From Xylogone sp. PMI_703 (lineage: Eukaryota > Ascomycota > Leotiomycetes), in the NCBI GenBank assembly GCA_021399445.1, contig JAJTUQ010000003.1, forward strand, positions 4,712,001 through 4,776,000: DNA of 64,000 bases, in the 5' to 3' direction. Shown here piece by piece: positions 46,385 to 57,578 of the stretch. The notes below the pieces were generated by a model. That model had not been told where the DNA came from. It worked only from the letters and a program-made list of their open reading frames with translations, and did not search any database. A program made the position numbers and the translations under genes. Positions within the stretch are counted from its first letter, which is position 1; every line of letters begins with the position of its first letter.

Positions 46385-47400
46385 CTATGATTTCAGTTTA
46401 TAATCTTGAAGTGCTTTCTTTTTAACACTCAATAACTCCTTCGTAAGAAGATCTCTCTGTATCAAGTCTGTACCTTCCACCTCACCGTAAGCATCCTTAG
46501 TCTGCTGAAAGACTGCTGACTCCCAACCTGTATGCGTATTCACATTTCCCAAATCATCCCAGCAAGCCTGCATTGTTCCACCAATATTCTTCATGAGCCC
46601 CTCAAGACCTCCCGCTCCGCCTCCCATGTGATATGACTTGAAAGGACCAGCAATAGCCCATCTAGGTCCCATGGAATTTTCTACTATAAGATCTGCTTGG
46701 CCTACTGTGACTACACCTTCATTAACAAGATGAATAGCCTCCCTCAACAAAGCAAATGCTAGTCGATTAGCTACAAAACCTGTACACTCCTTTGCTAGCA
46801 CAACTGGTACTTTTCCTAATATCTTCCAATAATCTATGGCTTTTTCTATCAGATTTTGGTCGGTATTTGGAGCAGGTACAACTTCCAATAGCGGCATGAT
46901 ATGAGGTGGATTATACGGATGAACTACCAGCAGACGCTCTGGCTTTTCCATACGCTCCGCTTGTTTGGACGCCGGAATTCCGGAGGTACTACTCCAAAAA
47001 AGACAATCATGCGGTGCGAATTTCTCTACTTCTGGCCATAATGCTTGTTTAAATGGTTCATTCTCCGGACCTTGCTCTTGAACAATATTAGCTTTTGCTA
47101 CCGCATCTTGCAGAGTCGATGCGATGCGAAGTCTTCCGGAAGCAAAGAGGCCATTGACCCCGCCTTGCTTGTCCAAATCATCAATGTATCCTATGTGTGA
47201 GATGGTTAGAATTACTTTAGTATAGCTTATGAGTTGTACTGACTTGGAAGTGTTTCAGAGATGTAACTCCGTATGTCTGCTCTAGTATCGTAGATCGTGA
47301 CGGTACAATTTCGAGGTTGACCAAGGTGCGATGCAGCGAATGATAGCCCGATGGTGCCTGCACCGATAAGAGTGACGTTAATCTGAGTGTCTTGCTCCAT
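46385..47400 (-). CDS. 3-hydroxyacyl-CoA dehydrogenase-like / lambda-crystallin family
   Basis: NAD-dependent dehydrogenase of the 3-hydroxyacyl-CoA dehydrogenase superfamily, closest in look to lambda-crystallin/L-gulonate 3-dehydrogenase. Exons 47400-47244 and 47190-46385 give 320 residues. The nucleotide-binding motif LIGAGTIGLSFA (GxGxxG) lies near the N-terminus, and TVTIYDTR ends the second strand with the acidic residue for NAD. The catalytic region has SSTSGIPASKQAERM, then LLVVHPYNPPHIMPLLEVV (active-site His) and ECTGFVANRLAFALLREA, where the C-terminal domain begins. MGPRWAIAGPF is also characteristic. The protein ends KLKS, not a clear peroxisomal signal, so it is probably cytosolic. 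It might serve pentose/uronate or hydroxy-acid oxidation. Confidence 0.92.
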
Positions 47401-48126
47401 GGTCGGAATACTGAGTCCCTCTTTTGTGGTGCGATTATTTCAATGTGAGTGATGACTCGGATAAAGAGTCTGCGTGTGGGGATCAGGTGCGGGGATGCTA
47501 TGAGCCAGAGCAAACCCAAGTTTCTTGAGCAGCTACTGTTGTTGTAAAGCAAAAGTAATTTCTTTATACCTTAGAAAAGGATGCGACATAGATATTTGCT
47601 TTATCATTAGAATTTGCTCAGACTTGCTCAGTCGAGTGATGAGTAATTGTCCGGTCGACCGCCTTCACATAAAAGATAATAATTGCATTCGAATAAAATC
47701 CATCCCGAGTTTCCACCGAAGTGTAGGATTTTACGAACCAAGACAAAGGCGGTTCTTACATATATCAACTTTTCCCAAACCAAGACTTAGGAAATTAGGA
47801 TTACCTAGATGATAAGAGAAAATCTAGTGATCTGCGATTATATGACATCGGTCCATATGTAAGTGGATCATCTGCAAGCACTGTGTTTTGTTCATTGGAT
47901 GCGAAGTCTTAGGTTATAGGGCGCTATGAGCAAAATACTACGAATGGACTAGAATTGTAACAATGCACGATCACATACTTTAGTATGGAAAGTTTCGTCT
48001 TCATGGAGAGGGATCCCGGATTCAAGCTACATAGGACTTTGTGTTGTTCAAAGACTACACATCATGGCTGATTTTGAAAAACTAAATGACTTCTAGTGTA
48101 TTCTTCATTATTATAAACTGTGAATA
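47401..48126. other. Intergenic region
   Basis: Upstream side of the dehydrogenase and 3' flank of the membrane protein (both minus strand). Nothing else recognised. Confidence 0.5.
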
Positions 48127-49406
48127 CTACACAGAATGCTCGTGAAACTCAAACTCAACAGTCTTGTTAATACCTCTGCTACCATTTTTATACTGATCCT
48201 GCTCTGAATTCCTCTCTTCTCCATCTGGTGTTACCGCCGTCGATTGCGCGTCTTCAACAATTCTCTCCTGGGAACTTGATGCTGCATTGGCCTCGACTCT
48301 CGTTTCGATAGCATTGATGGAATAGAGAGCAATATCGGTACCTCCTTTGCGAGTCCGGGAAGATTGGGCTAGGTTCCCGCGGTTATCCCGAGCAGATGAG
48401 GAGTTGTTGTAGTTGGATTTGGAAGTGAGAACGTATTTTGAGGCAAGAATGTCAATACTAAAATTGGAAGTCACTTAAGGTTTATGTAAAAGAAGGGGTT
48501 GGATGAGAGGAAGACAACTCCGGAAAACTTACAACATCATAACCGGAAACATACACTCCAAAGTGTAGACAAACCGGTCCACTTGACTAGCAGCAGAGGT
48601 AGCTGCTTGTTCTGCAGTTTGGAAACTGTATGTAACAGCTCGACCAAATCCAATGACTGCCAGTATACTGACCCTAATCTCTGTACTCTTCATCAAATAC
48701 CCAAACAAGCTACTTTTACTTGCGGCCTCCCTACTCGTCTTCTTCGCCGTGGCAAATTTTCTCAGGAGAAAGAACGCAGAGACACATTCAAGTACTGCAA
48801 TAGAAGTAAAGTAGCCAACGTGAAGGTGGTTTACGAGTGATTGTAGGGAGTCGTTCTCATTTATTATCGATCGCACTCTCGTCTGTAAGATAACTATCCG
48901 GATGGCAGTGATGACCAAGATCATGGACCAGAAGATCCATATAAATATAATTCGTTGGCGATATACCAGGACCCGGGTCAGAATTATGTAACTATAGAAG
49001 GACATTCCGGCTTCTTGGACCTGTTTCAATGGTTGTTGATTAGTATTCATGTTTTGTTCAAACTCTATCCTATAGTTTGCGAAATGGAGAATGACAGAAA
49101 CCAAGACAAGAGGAACCGACATACCAGCCAAGATATATCCGCCATGGCACCGGCAACGGCGGTACCGGTTTTTGGATAGTCTGCATAAAAAGCATAATAA
49201 CAAAGGCCATTTGCGATGGCTCCTGCAGCCGAAGTAACAATTGGAACGAGTGAAATAGGTGAAACGCTCGTGATTGCCACGACCATCAACCCAAACAATA
49301 CATCAATGAGACAAATACTACTCAGAATTGCCCAGCTCTCCTCAAAGTAGACGGGAGGTGTAGTTGTTGACATAATTGTAACTGGCGTGGCGACCGACAG
49401 AGACAT
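48127..49406 (-). CDS. Multi-pass integral membrane protein
   Basis: Fungal membrane protein of unknown function, 366 residues from exons 49406-49125, 49020-48533 and 48457-48127. About seven hydrophobic segments are visible: two or three in exon 1 (ILSSICLIDVLFGLMVVAI, IVTSAAGAIANGLCYYAF), more in exon 2 (SFYSYIILTR, IIFIWIFWSMILVITAIRIV, HVGYFTSIAVLECVSAFFLL, and a last one over VSILAVIGFGRAV). The tail after about 265 is long, polar, Ser/Asn/Glu-rich and presumably cytosolic. The junction ISWL|VQEAGMSFYSY follows the pattern of this group. ATG 49373 could also be the start. The 7-helix layout resembles receptors, but no motif assigns it. Confidence 0.8.
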
Positions 49407-49727
49407 TCATTCTGGAAGGGGTGAGACGAGAAATAAAGGTACAGAGGAGCGGAGTTTTATGTGACAGCCACATCTGGGACTACAGCTGAGATCAAGTATA
49501 ACTAATACCTCCTCATAAAGTTGTGTCAAAGCGCCCAGCCATGTTTGGAAAATAGCCCTCCAGGATAAGGACAAAGACTTTTCAAAGGGTTATTTGACAC
49601 ATAGCGAATGAGGACATATTTTGGCGACAACATCTGCCATGCTGTATGGCCCCTCACCCTGTGGCGGCCTTGGGGGTGCTTGGGGGGAACAGGGGATAAT
49701 GAGGCTTAGAAGCGAGCATGAACCCCC
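49407..49727. other. Upstream region of membrane protein gene
   Basis: Intergenic; contains a G-rich patch near 49655-49700 (several GGGG runs). No gene seen. Confidence 0.45.
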
Positions 49728-50174
49728 CTAAAAGAGGGAATGAAGCTCAGGTAGGATCAATCGTAGCCCTAAGCCGTCGGGTTCTACCTTCCGAAGTGCC
49801 AAGGACATTTCTTTCCAAGTAAGAAAGAAGTATTTTGGATTCGATGAAGTGCAATTAATCTTAAATTTGATTGATAACCTTGATAACACCCCCATATTTA
49901 CGGAGTGTTCGCTCCAAAGTTCCCGATTCTCGGTTCCATAAATCGGGATAACCCACTCAACTGCAACGCAATCTTGATCCTTAACGGCAACAATGACTAG
50001 GCTGCGCACGGTGTTACTGGCATTTTCGTGGGCTTCCGGGATGATCCCGATATTCCAGGGTTCCTCGGAGATGCGCAAAGAATATCTTCGAATGATAGCC
50101 GTTGAGGCTTTTGTAGTGAATCGATAGTGGGAATCACGGACCCTCGGCAAATCCATGCCACGAGGACAGCACAT
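49728..50174 (-). CDS. Unrecognised ORF (148 codons)
   Basis: Open frame starting MCCPRGMDLPRVRDSHYRF and ending LPELHSLF. The composition is balanced and protein-like (VRSLVIVAVKDQDCVAVEWV, KYFFLTWKEMSLALRKVEPD) but no domain is recognised. It could be a small gene, an exon, or chance; moderate codon balance is the only support. Confidence 0.3.
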   Translation of the reverse strand: MCCPRGMDLPRVRDSHYRFTTKASTAIIRRYSLRISEEPWNIGIIPEAHENASNTVRSLVIVAVKDQDCVAVEWVIPIYGTENRELWSEHSVNMGVLSRLSIKFKINCTSSNPKYFFLTWKEMSLALRKVEPDGLGLRLILPELHSLF

Positions 50175-50750
50175 ACGGGGTACGGGTTAGCTGGAGATAT
50201 GAAACTGTCTAAATGCCGTTTTCAGGGGAAACACGGCAGAACTGCCGTCATCTCCATATTCGGTATCTTGGCGTTCATATTATTGGTAAAGGAAACCCTT
50301 AAAGAGGAATAGATGGGATGAATCAGTTTGAATAGCGATGCCGAGTATTACTTGGCCAATGTTATTCCCCAAACAAGAAATTGTTTTGATATATTTGATT
50401 TGAATACCTTTGCTGAGATGAACAAAAACCAATGGCTAATCGGCTATGGATGGTAATCTAGAACATAAAGCCAAGAATAAAATCCAGACTCTGGGCTCAC
50501 ACTGATCACTTGTCTGGTCGTAACTGTATTGTATTAGCCAATCGCGCAGATGAGGTATATACCCTTATATTTCAGGCATAAATAAAAGGCATCAATTAGC
50601 GACAACCGGGTATTGTCTCCGATTGGCTTCCTGTAGGAAACTTCTAGTTATTTTATCTCCGCTTAAGTCCTAGTCCCTTTCTATCAAGCCTCCTATTTCT
50701 GGCGGGTTTGATTGAGATGTATTCTCGTCTATAACACGTATGATGCTGTA
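50175..50750. other. Intergenic region
   Basis: No gene or repeat recognised between the uncertain ORF and the regulator-like gene; I looked here for a missing zinc-cluster exon and found none. Confidence 0.5.
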
Positions 50751-52322
50751 ATGGAGAAGACTTTTCATTTTGTAGATAGTACGAGAGCTGATCGAGCCTC
50801 TAAGAGACTGATACGCAGCCATGTGATGAAGGGTAAGAATACGGGGAAAAGGTTTCATCGATCTTCGAGGCTCGACTTAGCCACGCGGCGGCCTTATGCC
50901 TATAATGCATTTCTAGGAGCTTCACAGACCTTAGAGGTCCAGAAAACGGAGAACATAGAACCTGAAAATATTTGCCCCACCACAATTGCCAGAGTCCTTG
51001 GGGATGTGTTGCATACTTTACCCTTTCCTCTGGAGCTCACGCCGGATTCATTCAAAATCATGAACCAGTGTAAGTACAGAGTGTTCCAAAAAACCACCAA
51101 AAAAAGTACTGAGGTCGAACATTCTAGTTTTTATCCACGTTGCACAAAAATTATACCCCCCTTATCTTTGCCTTTCAGCTGGCGAAGCTATGTCCTCGTG
51201 GCTCAGTTATATGTGTACTGATGAAGCTGGTAATATCGTAGTTATCCTCTGTTATTAGCTTTCTACTGACTTTAGATCTAGCGTCCCACTGTAGTATTGC
51301 TCTCATGGACACATGCAATGAATTTTTCTTTGGATACGGCGTTAGCACGGCAAAGGCGTTACATCATCTTTCCAAGACCTTCACACTTATCAAGAAGAGG
51401 CTGGAGAGTGATGACGCTCTATCAGACACTACATTAGGGATCATTCTTTTACTTATATTTCAGGAGCAAATGCGAAAATCCAAATTAGCAAGTAGGATCC
51501 ATTATGACGGACTTAAGAAAATGATCGAGCTTAGAGGCGGCTGCTCCCAGCTTGAGCAAAACATCTCGTTGTTGTTGAAGATCTGCAAGTTAGCGTTCCC
51601 TATCGTTTTTCGCATATAATTCTAACAAGATGCGATTTCCCTTAAGAACTGATATAACTTATGCCCTTCAATATGGAGGGCGGATGACATTCTTTCGAGA
51701 CAACATGCATGAAGTCCGGCATACTCTGCCAACCATGGGATTCTGCCTCGACTATGATTCGGCAACTTCTGCAATTCGACACACTGGGCTTAACTCTAAT
51801 CTCAACGAAGTTCTCTTGGATGTTTTAAGTTTGTCCTCTCTACTTAACAAAATACCGCCAGGTCGAACACTGGATCTCTATATATTTCAAGAGATGCTAG
51901 TATCCATCGTCTGTCGCCTCATCGAATTTCGCCCATTGCAAAGTCCTAGACCAGAGTCCAATGTAGAAGCTGCATATCATATTGGGCTAACCATCTATAT
52001 GATGAGTTTATTTCTGCAGCATGACCATCGCCGAATCCTAGAGTATGATCTAGTTCCTTTGTGCCTTAGGGAAGTTCTGGATAATGGGCTAGAAAGCGAA
52101 CATGATCGTGATTTACTAATCTGGCTGATGTTTATTGGCTGTATCTGGGTTTCACAGAGTCCCGATGAACAGTGGCTCGTGTTAAGAACACGGAATCTGC
52201 TCCAGCAGCTAGGGATCAATACTTGGACGCAAGTTCGCAGTTCCGTTATCAAGTTCCCTTGGCTAGATGCTCTACACGAACAGCTAGGGCGTAATATATG
52301 GAACGTGATATATCAAGAATGA
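50751..52322 (+). CDS. Fungal-specific regulator-like protein without zinc cluster
   Basis: Four exons (50751-51069, 51179-51229, 51276-51588, 51647-52322) give 452 residues. The N-terminus FHFVDSTRADRASKRLIRSHVMKG is the conserved F...ARSHVM box found in many fungal transcription-factor-domain proteins, followed by a Ser/Arg linker and then a helical domain of the Fungal_trans_2 type (SIALMDTCNEFFFGYG, LLIFQEQMRKSKLASRIHYD, RLIEFRPLQ). No Cys6 cluster precedes it; such zinc-less versions are common and may act as co-regulators. The third junction (AA|GTTAGC...CTTAAG|AACTGAT) uses a plausible but not ideal acceptor. No obvious target gene is adjacent. Confidence 0.75.
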
Positions 52323-52639
52323 TCTTATGTTGCATAATATGGTGGCCGTGCTGTGGCGCTGGCAATCACCGAACCCCTTATCTTACTGTATATATAGAAC
52401 TCCTATTCGTACACCTCCCAATACACACAGATCACTCAGTTATTACTATATACAACTGTAACTTATGCGACAGTTATGAGCCCGGCAAGCACTTACTTGA
52501 CATAACTTTATTATTGCTGCAAATACTGAAGTTCCATTGCTTTTTACCACTTTGTTACTTCACTGTTACTCCTTTCATCGCGATCGGTAACCATCCACAA
52601 TCATTATTATGGAGTTAACTTAGGTCAACAGAGCGATCT
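52323..52639. other. Flank between regulator-like gene and transposon island
   Basis: No feature recognised; sequence becomes AT-rich to the right. Confidence 0.45.
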
Positions 52640-53604
52640 TATGTACTTTCCATGACTGGGAGAACTGGTACAGAGACCTGAAAAGCGGCATACTCCTAGA
52701 AATATAGGAATTAGTGGACCCGGAGTCCTATAGGAGCAAAGCCTTAATACCTTCAACAGATTCCTTTACGTCAGCCTCTGCAACGGCATCTCCTTCAGAG
52801 CTTCAAAACTCTTTAAGGAGAAAGCTTATACTAAAGCTTATTCTTCTTGATTTCTTAGATTACCATGAAAGAGTTATTAAGTTCTCAGTGCTCAACTCCA
52901 CAGAGCAAAAAGTCTACATGAACGTACAACATATCTACGAAGTGTAACTCAAGGAATATAGAACGGAATCGCAGGCTTTCCAAGAGGTTTGACACTGAAT
53001 ATAGTTTATAATATCGGATACAAAAAAAGTATTACTTTTACCAGAGAAATCAACGAAGAAATGGCTGAGAATATTTATGAAGAACATTAAACTTTCTTAA
53101 ACTTAAGTATAATAGTCAACAGAACTTCGATATTAACAGGTTATTAGACCTTTAAGTATAATAATTCCGAAAGTTGTAATCTTATAAATTAACGAATAAA
53201 AGATAATTATAACTCAAATAACTAAAGTATAACTTTTATACATTATCAATATACAGATATAATTAAAGGATTTTTACTCAATAATTAAAGAAATAATTAA
53301 ATCGATTATAATAATATATAAACTTCAAGTAAACTTAATGATTAATTTAGACTTTTAACAGGTCAGAAAGATATTTAGAGTTTAATACCAGAAATATTAC
53401 TTAATAAGTATAACTTAAAAGTTTATTATTCACAGAAATACTTTTAAAATTTAATTTATAGATGAAAATATTAATTCAGATGAAAAAGCTAATATTATTA
53501 ACCTGGAGACTAAAAATAGAAAGAATAATCAAAAAAAGCCATAAGTTAAGACTTTTATAATTAATAACTATAAATCTAAGAAAACTTAGTATGAAATCTG
53601 TGAT
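52640..53604 (+). pseudogene. Decayed Copia-type gag relic in AT-rich DNA
   Basis: From about 52655 the frame reads WENWYRDLKSGILLEI, stop, ELVDPESYRSKALIPSTDSF, then LRRKLILKLILLDF, then after another stop LKEYRTESQAFQEV. This is the usual start of a fungal Copia gag (W-x-x-W ... ELVDP ... polar linker ... YR-x-E). Further on the DNA becomes extremely AT-rich and stops multiply. Loss of C/G with many TAA/TAG codons suggests RIP. The relic is interrupted at 53604 by element A. Confidence 0.6.
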
Positions 53605-53838
53605 TGTTAGGAATTATGGGAGCAGAGCATACTGGCGCTCGGTAGCTATGCGATCGGAGTGGAATGACTAATAATCCGGTAAGAGAGTATTTAAGGGTGC
53701 AACTCCTTAAATACTGAATATAAAAAAAAACAAGCATACAATGTATAAGCCAATATAAGCCTATTCAACCCTACAATACGGTAGTGCCTAGTGAACCAAC
53801 ACTTCCCTTATATGAGCATAACGATCATAATCTTAACA
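53605..53838 (+). repeat. 5' LTR of element A (234 bp)
   Basis: Begins TGTTAGGAATTATGGGAG and ends CATAATCTTAACA. I see two differences from the 3' copy, both C to T in the 3' copy (near positions 26 and 41 of the LTR). Confidence 0.92.
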
Positions 53839-53854
53839 GGTTATGAGCCCGGAC
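53839..53854 (+). other. Primer-binding site, initiator tRNA-Met half
   Basis: GGTTATGAGCCCGG directly follows the LTR. Its complement GGGCTCATAACC is the anticodon stem-loop of initiator tRNA-Met (anticodon CAT), not the acceptor end. This points to priming by a half tRNA, as in Drosophila copia. Confidence 0.7.
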
Positions 53855-54224
53855 GCATGTTGAGGCGTCACTAGGAAGAATAGCAGTTGGGACGTGTTCA
53901 CCGTAAGTCTATCACCAAGGATAGCCAAAACACACGTTACTGCACAAGTCTTTGTAGAAGAAAGAAGTCTGCAGAGCATCGGTTGAAACGCAGACCGATC
54001 GGTTCCAAGTCTTGAAACGGGTAGACGTGCGACGAATTGTCGGTCTACAGCAAGTACTTGAAGATCACGGCCCCTTAATCGGTATCAGGCACCTTGGCGT
54101 GATACTTACCTATTTATCTAAACCCAACAGTCAATTATAGGTCTCTCTAACCTTGAGTTACGATACGACAGCTCAAAAGACGACAAAATCTTCATCATCC
54201 TTATCTCACCGACATTTGAGTGGA

Positions 54225-56905
54225 GTACCTCGATCGGAATTCGGGCAGAAACAACAGCAGGATACAAGTCAAACCAGAACGGTCCAGCTGAGCGAGCAAT
54301 TCAAACCACTACAGCAGATGCTCGCGCACTATTGAAGGAAGCTAGCCTACCGCTTGAATTCTGGAACTACGCTGTTGAGACGGATGCGTACCTGAGAAAT
54401 CGAACCGCATCTGGCCCGACGATTGATGAGAAGATCGTTAGCCCATACCAGGCATTCACAGGAGGGATCCCAAGCATTGATCACATCAGAGTTTTTGGAT
54501 GTAAATGCATGTCATACGTCAACCGGAAAGAACACCCAAAAGAATCAAGAAAGGACAAGCTTATGGACCATGGACGAGTTGCAGTGTTTGTTGGATACAG
54601 TCCAAACACGACCCAACAGTACAAAGTCTATGCACCAGATAAAGGCTGTGTCATCAAATCAAGCTGCGTCAGCTTTTATGAAAATACTCAAGGCGGAACA
54701 ATTGATTTGAAACTTCAGACAGGTGACCCTCAAGGAACGAGGAACAAACTGGCAATTCGCAAACCGAGAGGCCGACCACAAAATGAAGTCAACGAGTCTA
54801 CATCATTCCCAGACCCGAAAGATTTGAATAACTTCGAGATTGTGATCCCGCCTATTGCAAATCCAGTGGTGACACACAACGATCCAACCAGCCTAACCGA
54901 CCGTCAACGTGATCAGGAAAATGCGAGCGATCCAAGCGTGAATGTGTCCTATTCAGGAGGAGATGAGGGAGATGAGGAAAATAAAATTAGGGATCAATCT
55001 CAGGCCCAAGCCGAGAACCATGATTCACCACCTGGTGCTAATATAGCATCACCTATTGGATTTCACCCGCCCGGCAGGGAAAATCAAGCACCACCAGAAC
55101 CCGTGGAAGCGAGGTACGATCTTCGAAAGCGACAGAGACTCGATGACTCTGATGATGAAGACCATCCTACCAAGATAGTTAAAGCCATGCTTGCAATACT
55201 GGAAGATCAAGATTACCAAGACCCAGACAAGATAGCTCTGGCCAGTTTAGTAACAGATCTAGATATTGTCATCCCAATGACGTACAAAGAGGCCATTTCA
55301 GATCATAGATATGGTCAGAAATGGAAGGAGGCAATTGACGAAGAGATCACATCATTACAGCAAAATGGCACATAAGAAGAAGAAATACCCCCGGAAGGAG
55401 CGAACTTGGTCTCCACCAAATGGGTATTCACTATCAAGACAAACCCCGACGGGACATTAAACAGGTTCAAGGCAAGACTGGTTGCTCGAGGCTTTTCTCA
55501 GAAATATAGGCAGGATTTCACTGAGACGTTTACACCTACGGTTAGAATGGATACTCTTCGGATATTCATGGCCATTATTGCAGCAGAAAACCTTGAATGC
55601 CACTCGTATGACGTGAAGAATACTTTCACCGAATCACACCTACAAGAACGAATCTTCCTGTCTCAACCAGACAGAGTACCTAAGTTAAAGAACGGGTACG
55701 CATTACATGTCCTACAGAGTTTGTATGGGCTAAAGCAGTCCGCGTGGGACTAGAACCTACTCTGTAAGAGTTATCTCGTTAAGATTGGATTTGTCCAAAG
55801 CTTAGCTGACCCTTGCCTTTATATCCACAAAGAACGCAAGATCATATTACTCGTTCACGTGGATGACATCGCTGCTACTGCACCAAGAGTGCAAGAATTA
55901 GAATAGTTTGGAAAGACATTGGCAGATCGATTCCATACCAAGAACCTGGGGGAGATTCAAGTAATCCTTGGTATCCGTGTTACTAAGAATCGAAAAGAAA
56001 AGACATTATTCCTAGATCAAGAGTAATACCTGGACAACATTTTGAATTGATATGGAATAACTCAAGAGAAGCATAAGCCAAAGTCAGTGCTAATCTTTAG
56101 TTACGACAAGTTACGCCTGACTTCGGACTCTGACAAGAAAGCCAACCTGACTGAGTATCAGGAGTGCATTGGAAGTTTGATGTATGCGATGATAAACACT
56201 AGACCGGATATTGCATTCGCCCTGGGAAAGCTTAGCCAATACATGAGTAACCCTGGAGAGCACTACGCCAGTGCCGTAAAGGAATTCTTGAGATATGCCA
56301 GATCAACGATCAAACAACGTGTCCGTTATAGGCCCACTCCAATTCAAGCCAACCAATCGTCACGCCAAAGTAATGACGACAACAGACAAGCCAGTAGCCC
56401 TACACTAATCATGTATTCAGATGCAGACTGGGCAGGAGACAAAACCGACCAGAAGAGCACTTCAGGAAATGTGGCCATGCTTTACGGAGGACCTGTTTCC
56501 TGGGGGAGTAAGAAGCAATGTTCAGTGGCAACTTCAAGCACTGAATCAGAATACATTGCAATGTCAATGTGCGCCAAGCAGAGCCAATGGATTGCTCAAA
56601 TACTCCGCGATATGGGATTCCCTCAATATATTGGGCCAGACCTGATGACTGTACAAATATTAGGGGACAACCAAGGCGTGCTCGTGCTGGTAAAGAACCC
56701 ATACCTTCACGAGCGATCAAAGCATATTGATATCTGTTACCATTACATCCGTGACTTGGAAGAACGTAAACGTATTAAGGTAAACTATGTTCCTACAGCA
56801 GACATGGTAGCCGATGGTATGACAAAGCTGTTACAGAAGACAATGTTCACGCGGTTCAAGGAATTACTTGGTCTGGCAACAGTAGGAGTAGCTAAGAGAC
56901 AGTAG
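54225..56905 (+). pseudogene. Broken integrase/RT/RNase H of element A
   Basis: Reads collinear with element B from the end of the integrase core (QNGPAERAIQ, here in a broken frame near 54270) through reverse transcriptase to RNase H (YSDADWAGDK, TSSTESEYIAMS). Stops interrupt it near 55373, 55753, 55904, 56024 and 56049; most correspond to Trp, Gln or Arg codons in element B and arose by C-to-T or G-to-A changes. A 2.1-kb deletion removes everything between the leader and the integrase. Not functional. Confidence 0.9.
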
Positions 56906-56982
56906 GAGTGGCTGAAAAATGATGTTGACGAGGTGAAACTGACATAGACTACATCATAGCACCTGTATGATCTGAGTAGGAG

Positions 56983-57216
56983 TGTTAGGAATTATGGGAG
57001 CAGAGTATACTGGCGCTCGGTAGTTATGCGATCGGAGTGGAATGACTAATAATCCGGTAAGAGAGTATTTAAGGGTGCAACTCCTTAAATACTGAATATA
57101 AAAAAAAACAAGCATACAATGTATAAGCCAATATAAGCCTATTCAACCCTACAATACGGTAGTGCCTAGTGAACCAACACTTCCCTTATATGAGCATAAC
57201 GATCATAATCTTAACA
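56983..57216 (+). repeat. 3' LTR of element A (234 bp)
   Basis: Same ends and length as the 5' LTR, followed by target duplication GTGAT at 57217-57221. Confidence 0.92.
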
Positions 57217-57272
57217 GTGATAATCTTTATAATTTAATAAAATGTTAATTAATTTTTGAAAAATCAAGACTC
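57217..57272. other. AT-rich spacer between elements A and B
   Basis: Remaining piece of the invaded AT-rich sequence. It carries the right GTGAT copy of element A and the left GACTC copy of element B (57268-57272). Confidence 0.8.
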
Positions 57273-57502
57273 TTTGAAGATTATGATCGTTATGCTCATA
57301 TTATGGAAGTGTTGGTTCACTAGGCACTACCGTAATGTAGGGTTGAATAGGCTTATATTGGCTAATGCATTGTATGCTTATTCTTATATCTAGTATTTAA
57401 GGGGTTGCACCCTTAAATACTCTCTTACCGGATTATTAGTCGTTCCACTCCGATCGCATAACTACCGAGCGCCAGTATGCTCTGCTCCCATAATTCCTAA
57501 CA
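57273..57502 (-). repeat. 3' LTR of element B (230 bp)
   Basis: Minus-strand LTR starting TGTTAGGAATTATGGGAG at 57502 and ending at 57273. The final dinucleotide is AA instead of CA, which might impair re-integration. Confidence 0.9.
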
Positions 57503-57578
57503 CTCCTACTCAGATCATACAGGTGCTATGATGTAGCCTGTGTCAGTCTCATCTTGTCAGTATCACCTCTGACCGCTC

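Larger units (their letters stand above)
53605..57216 (+). mobile_element. Copia element A, internally deleted
   Basis: Complete by its ends: two 234-base LTRs (TGTTAGG...TTAACA), target duplication GTGAT at 53600-53604 and 57217-57221, a primer-binding site at 53839 onward and a purine tract GAGTAGGAG just before the 3' LTR. It is 3612 bases, 2088 shorter than element B. The leader runs into the integrase region near 54230, so gag, protease and the first half of integrase are missing. The remaining pol has stops. It cannot move on its own, but its intact ends might be used by proteins of element B. Confidence 0.92.
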
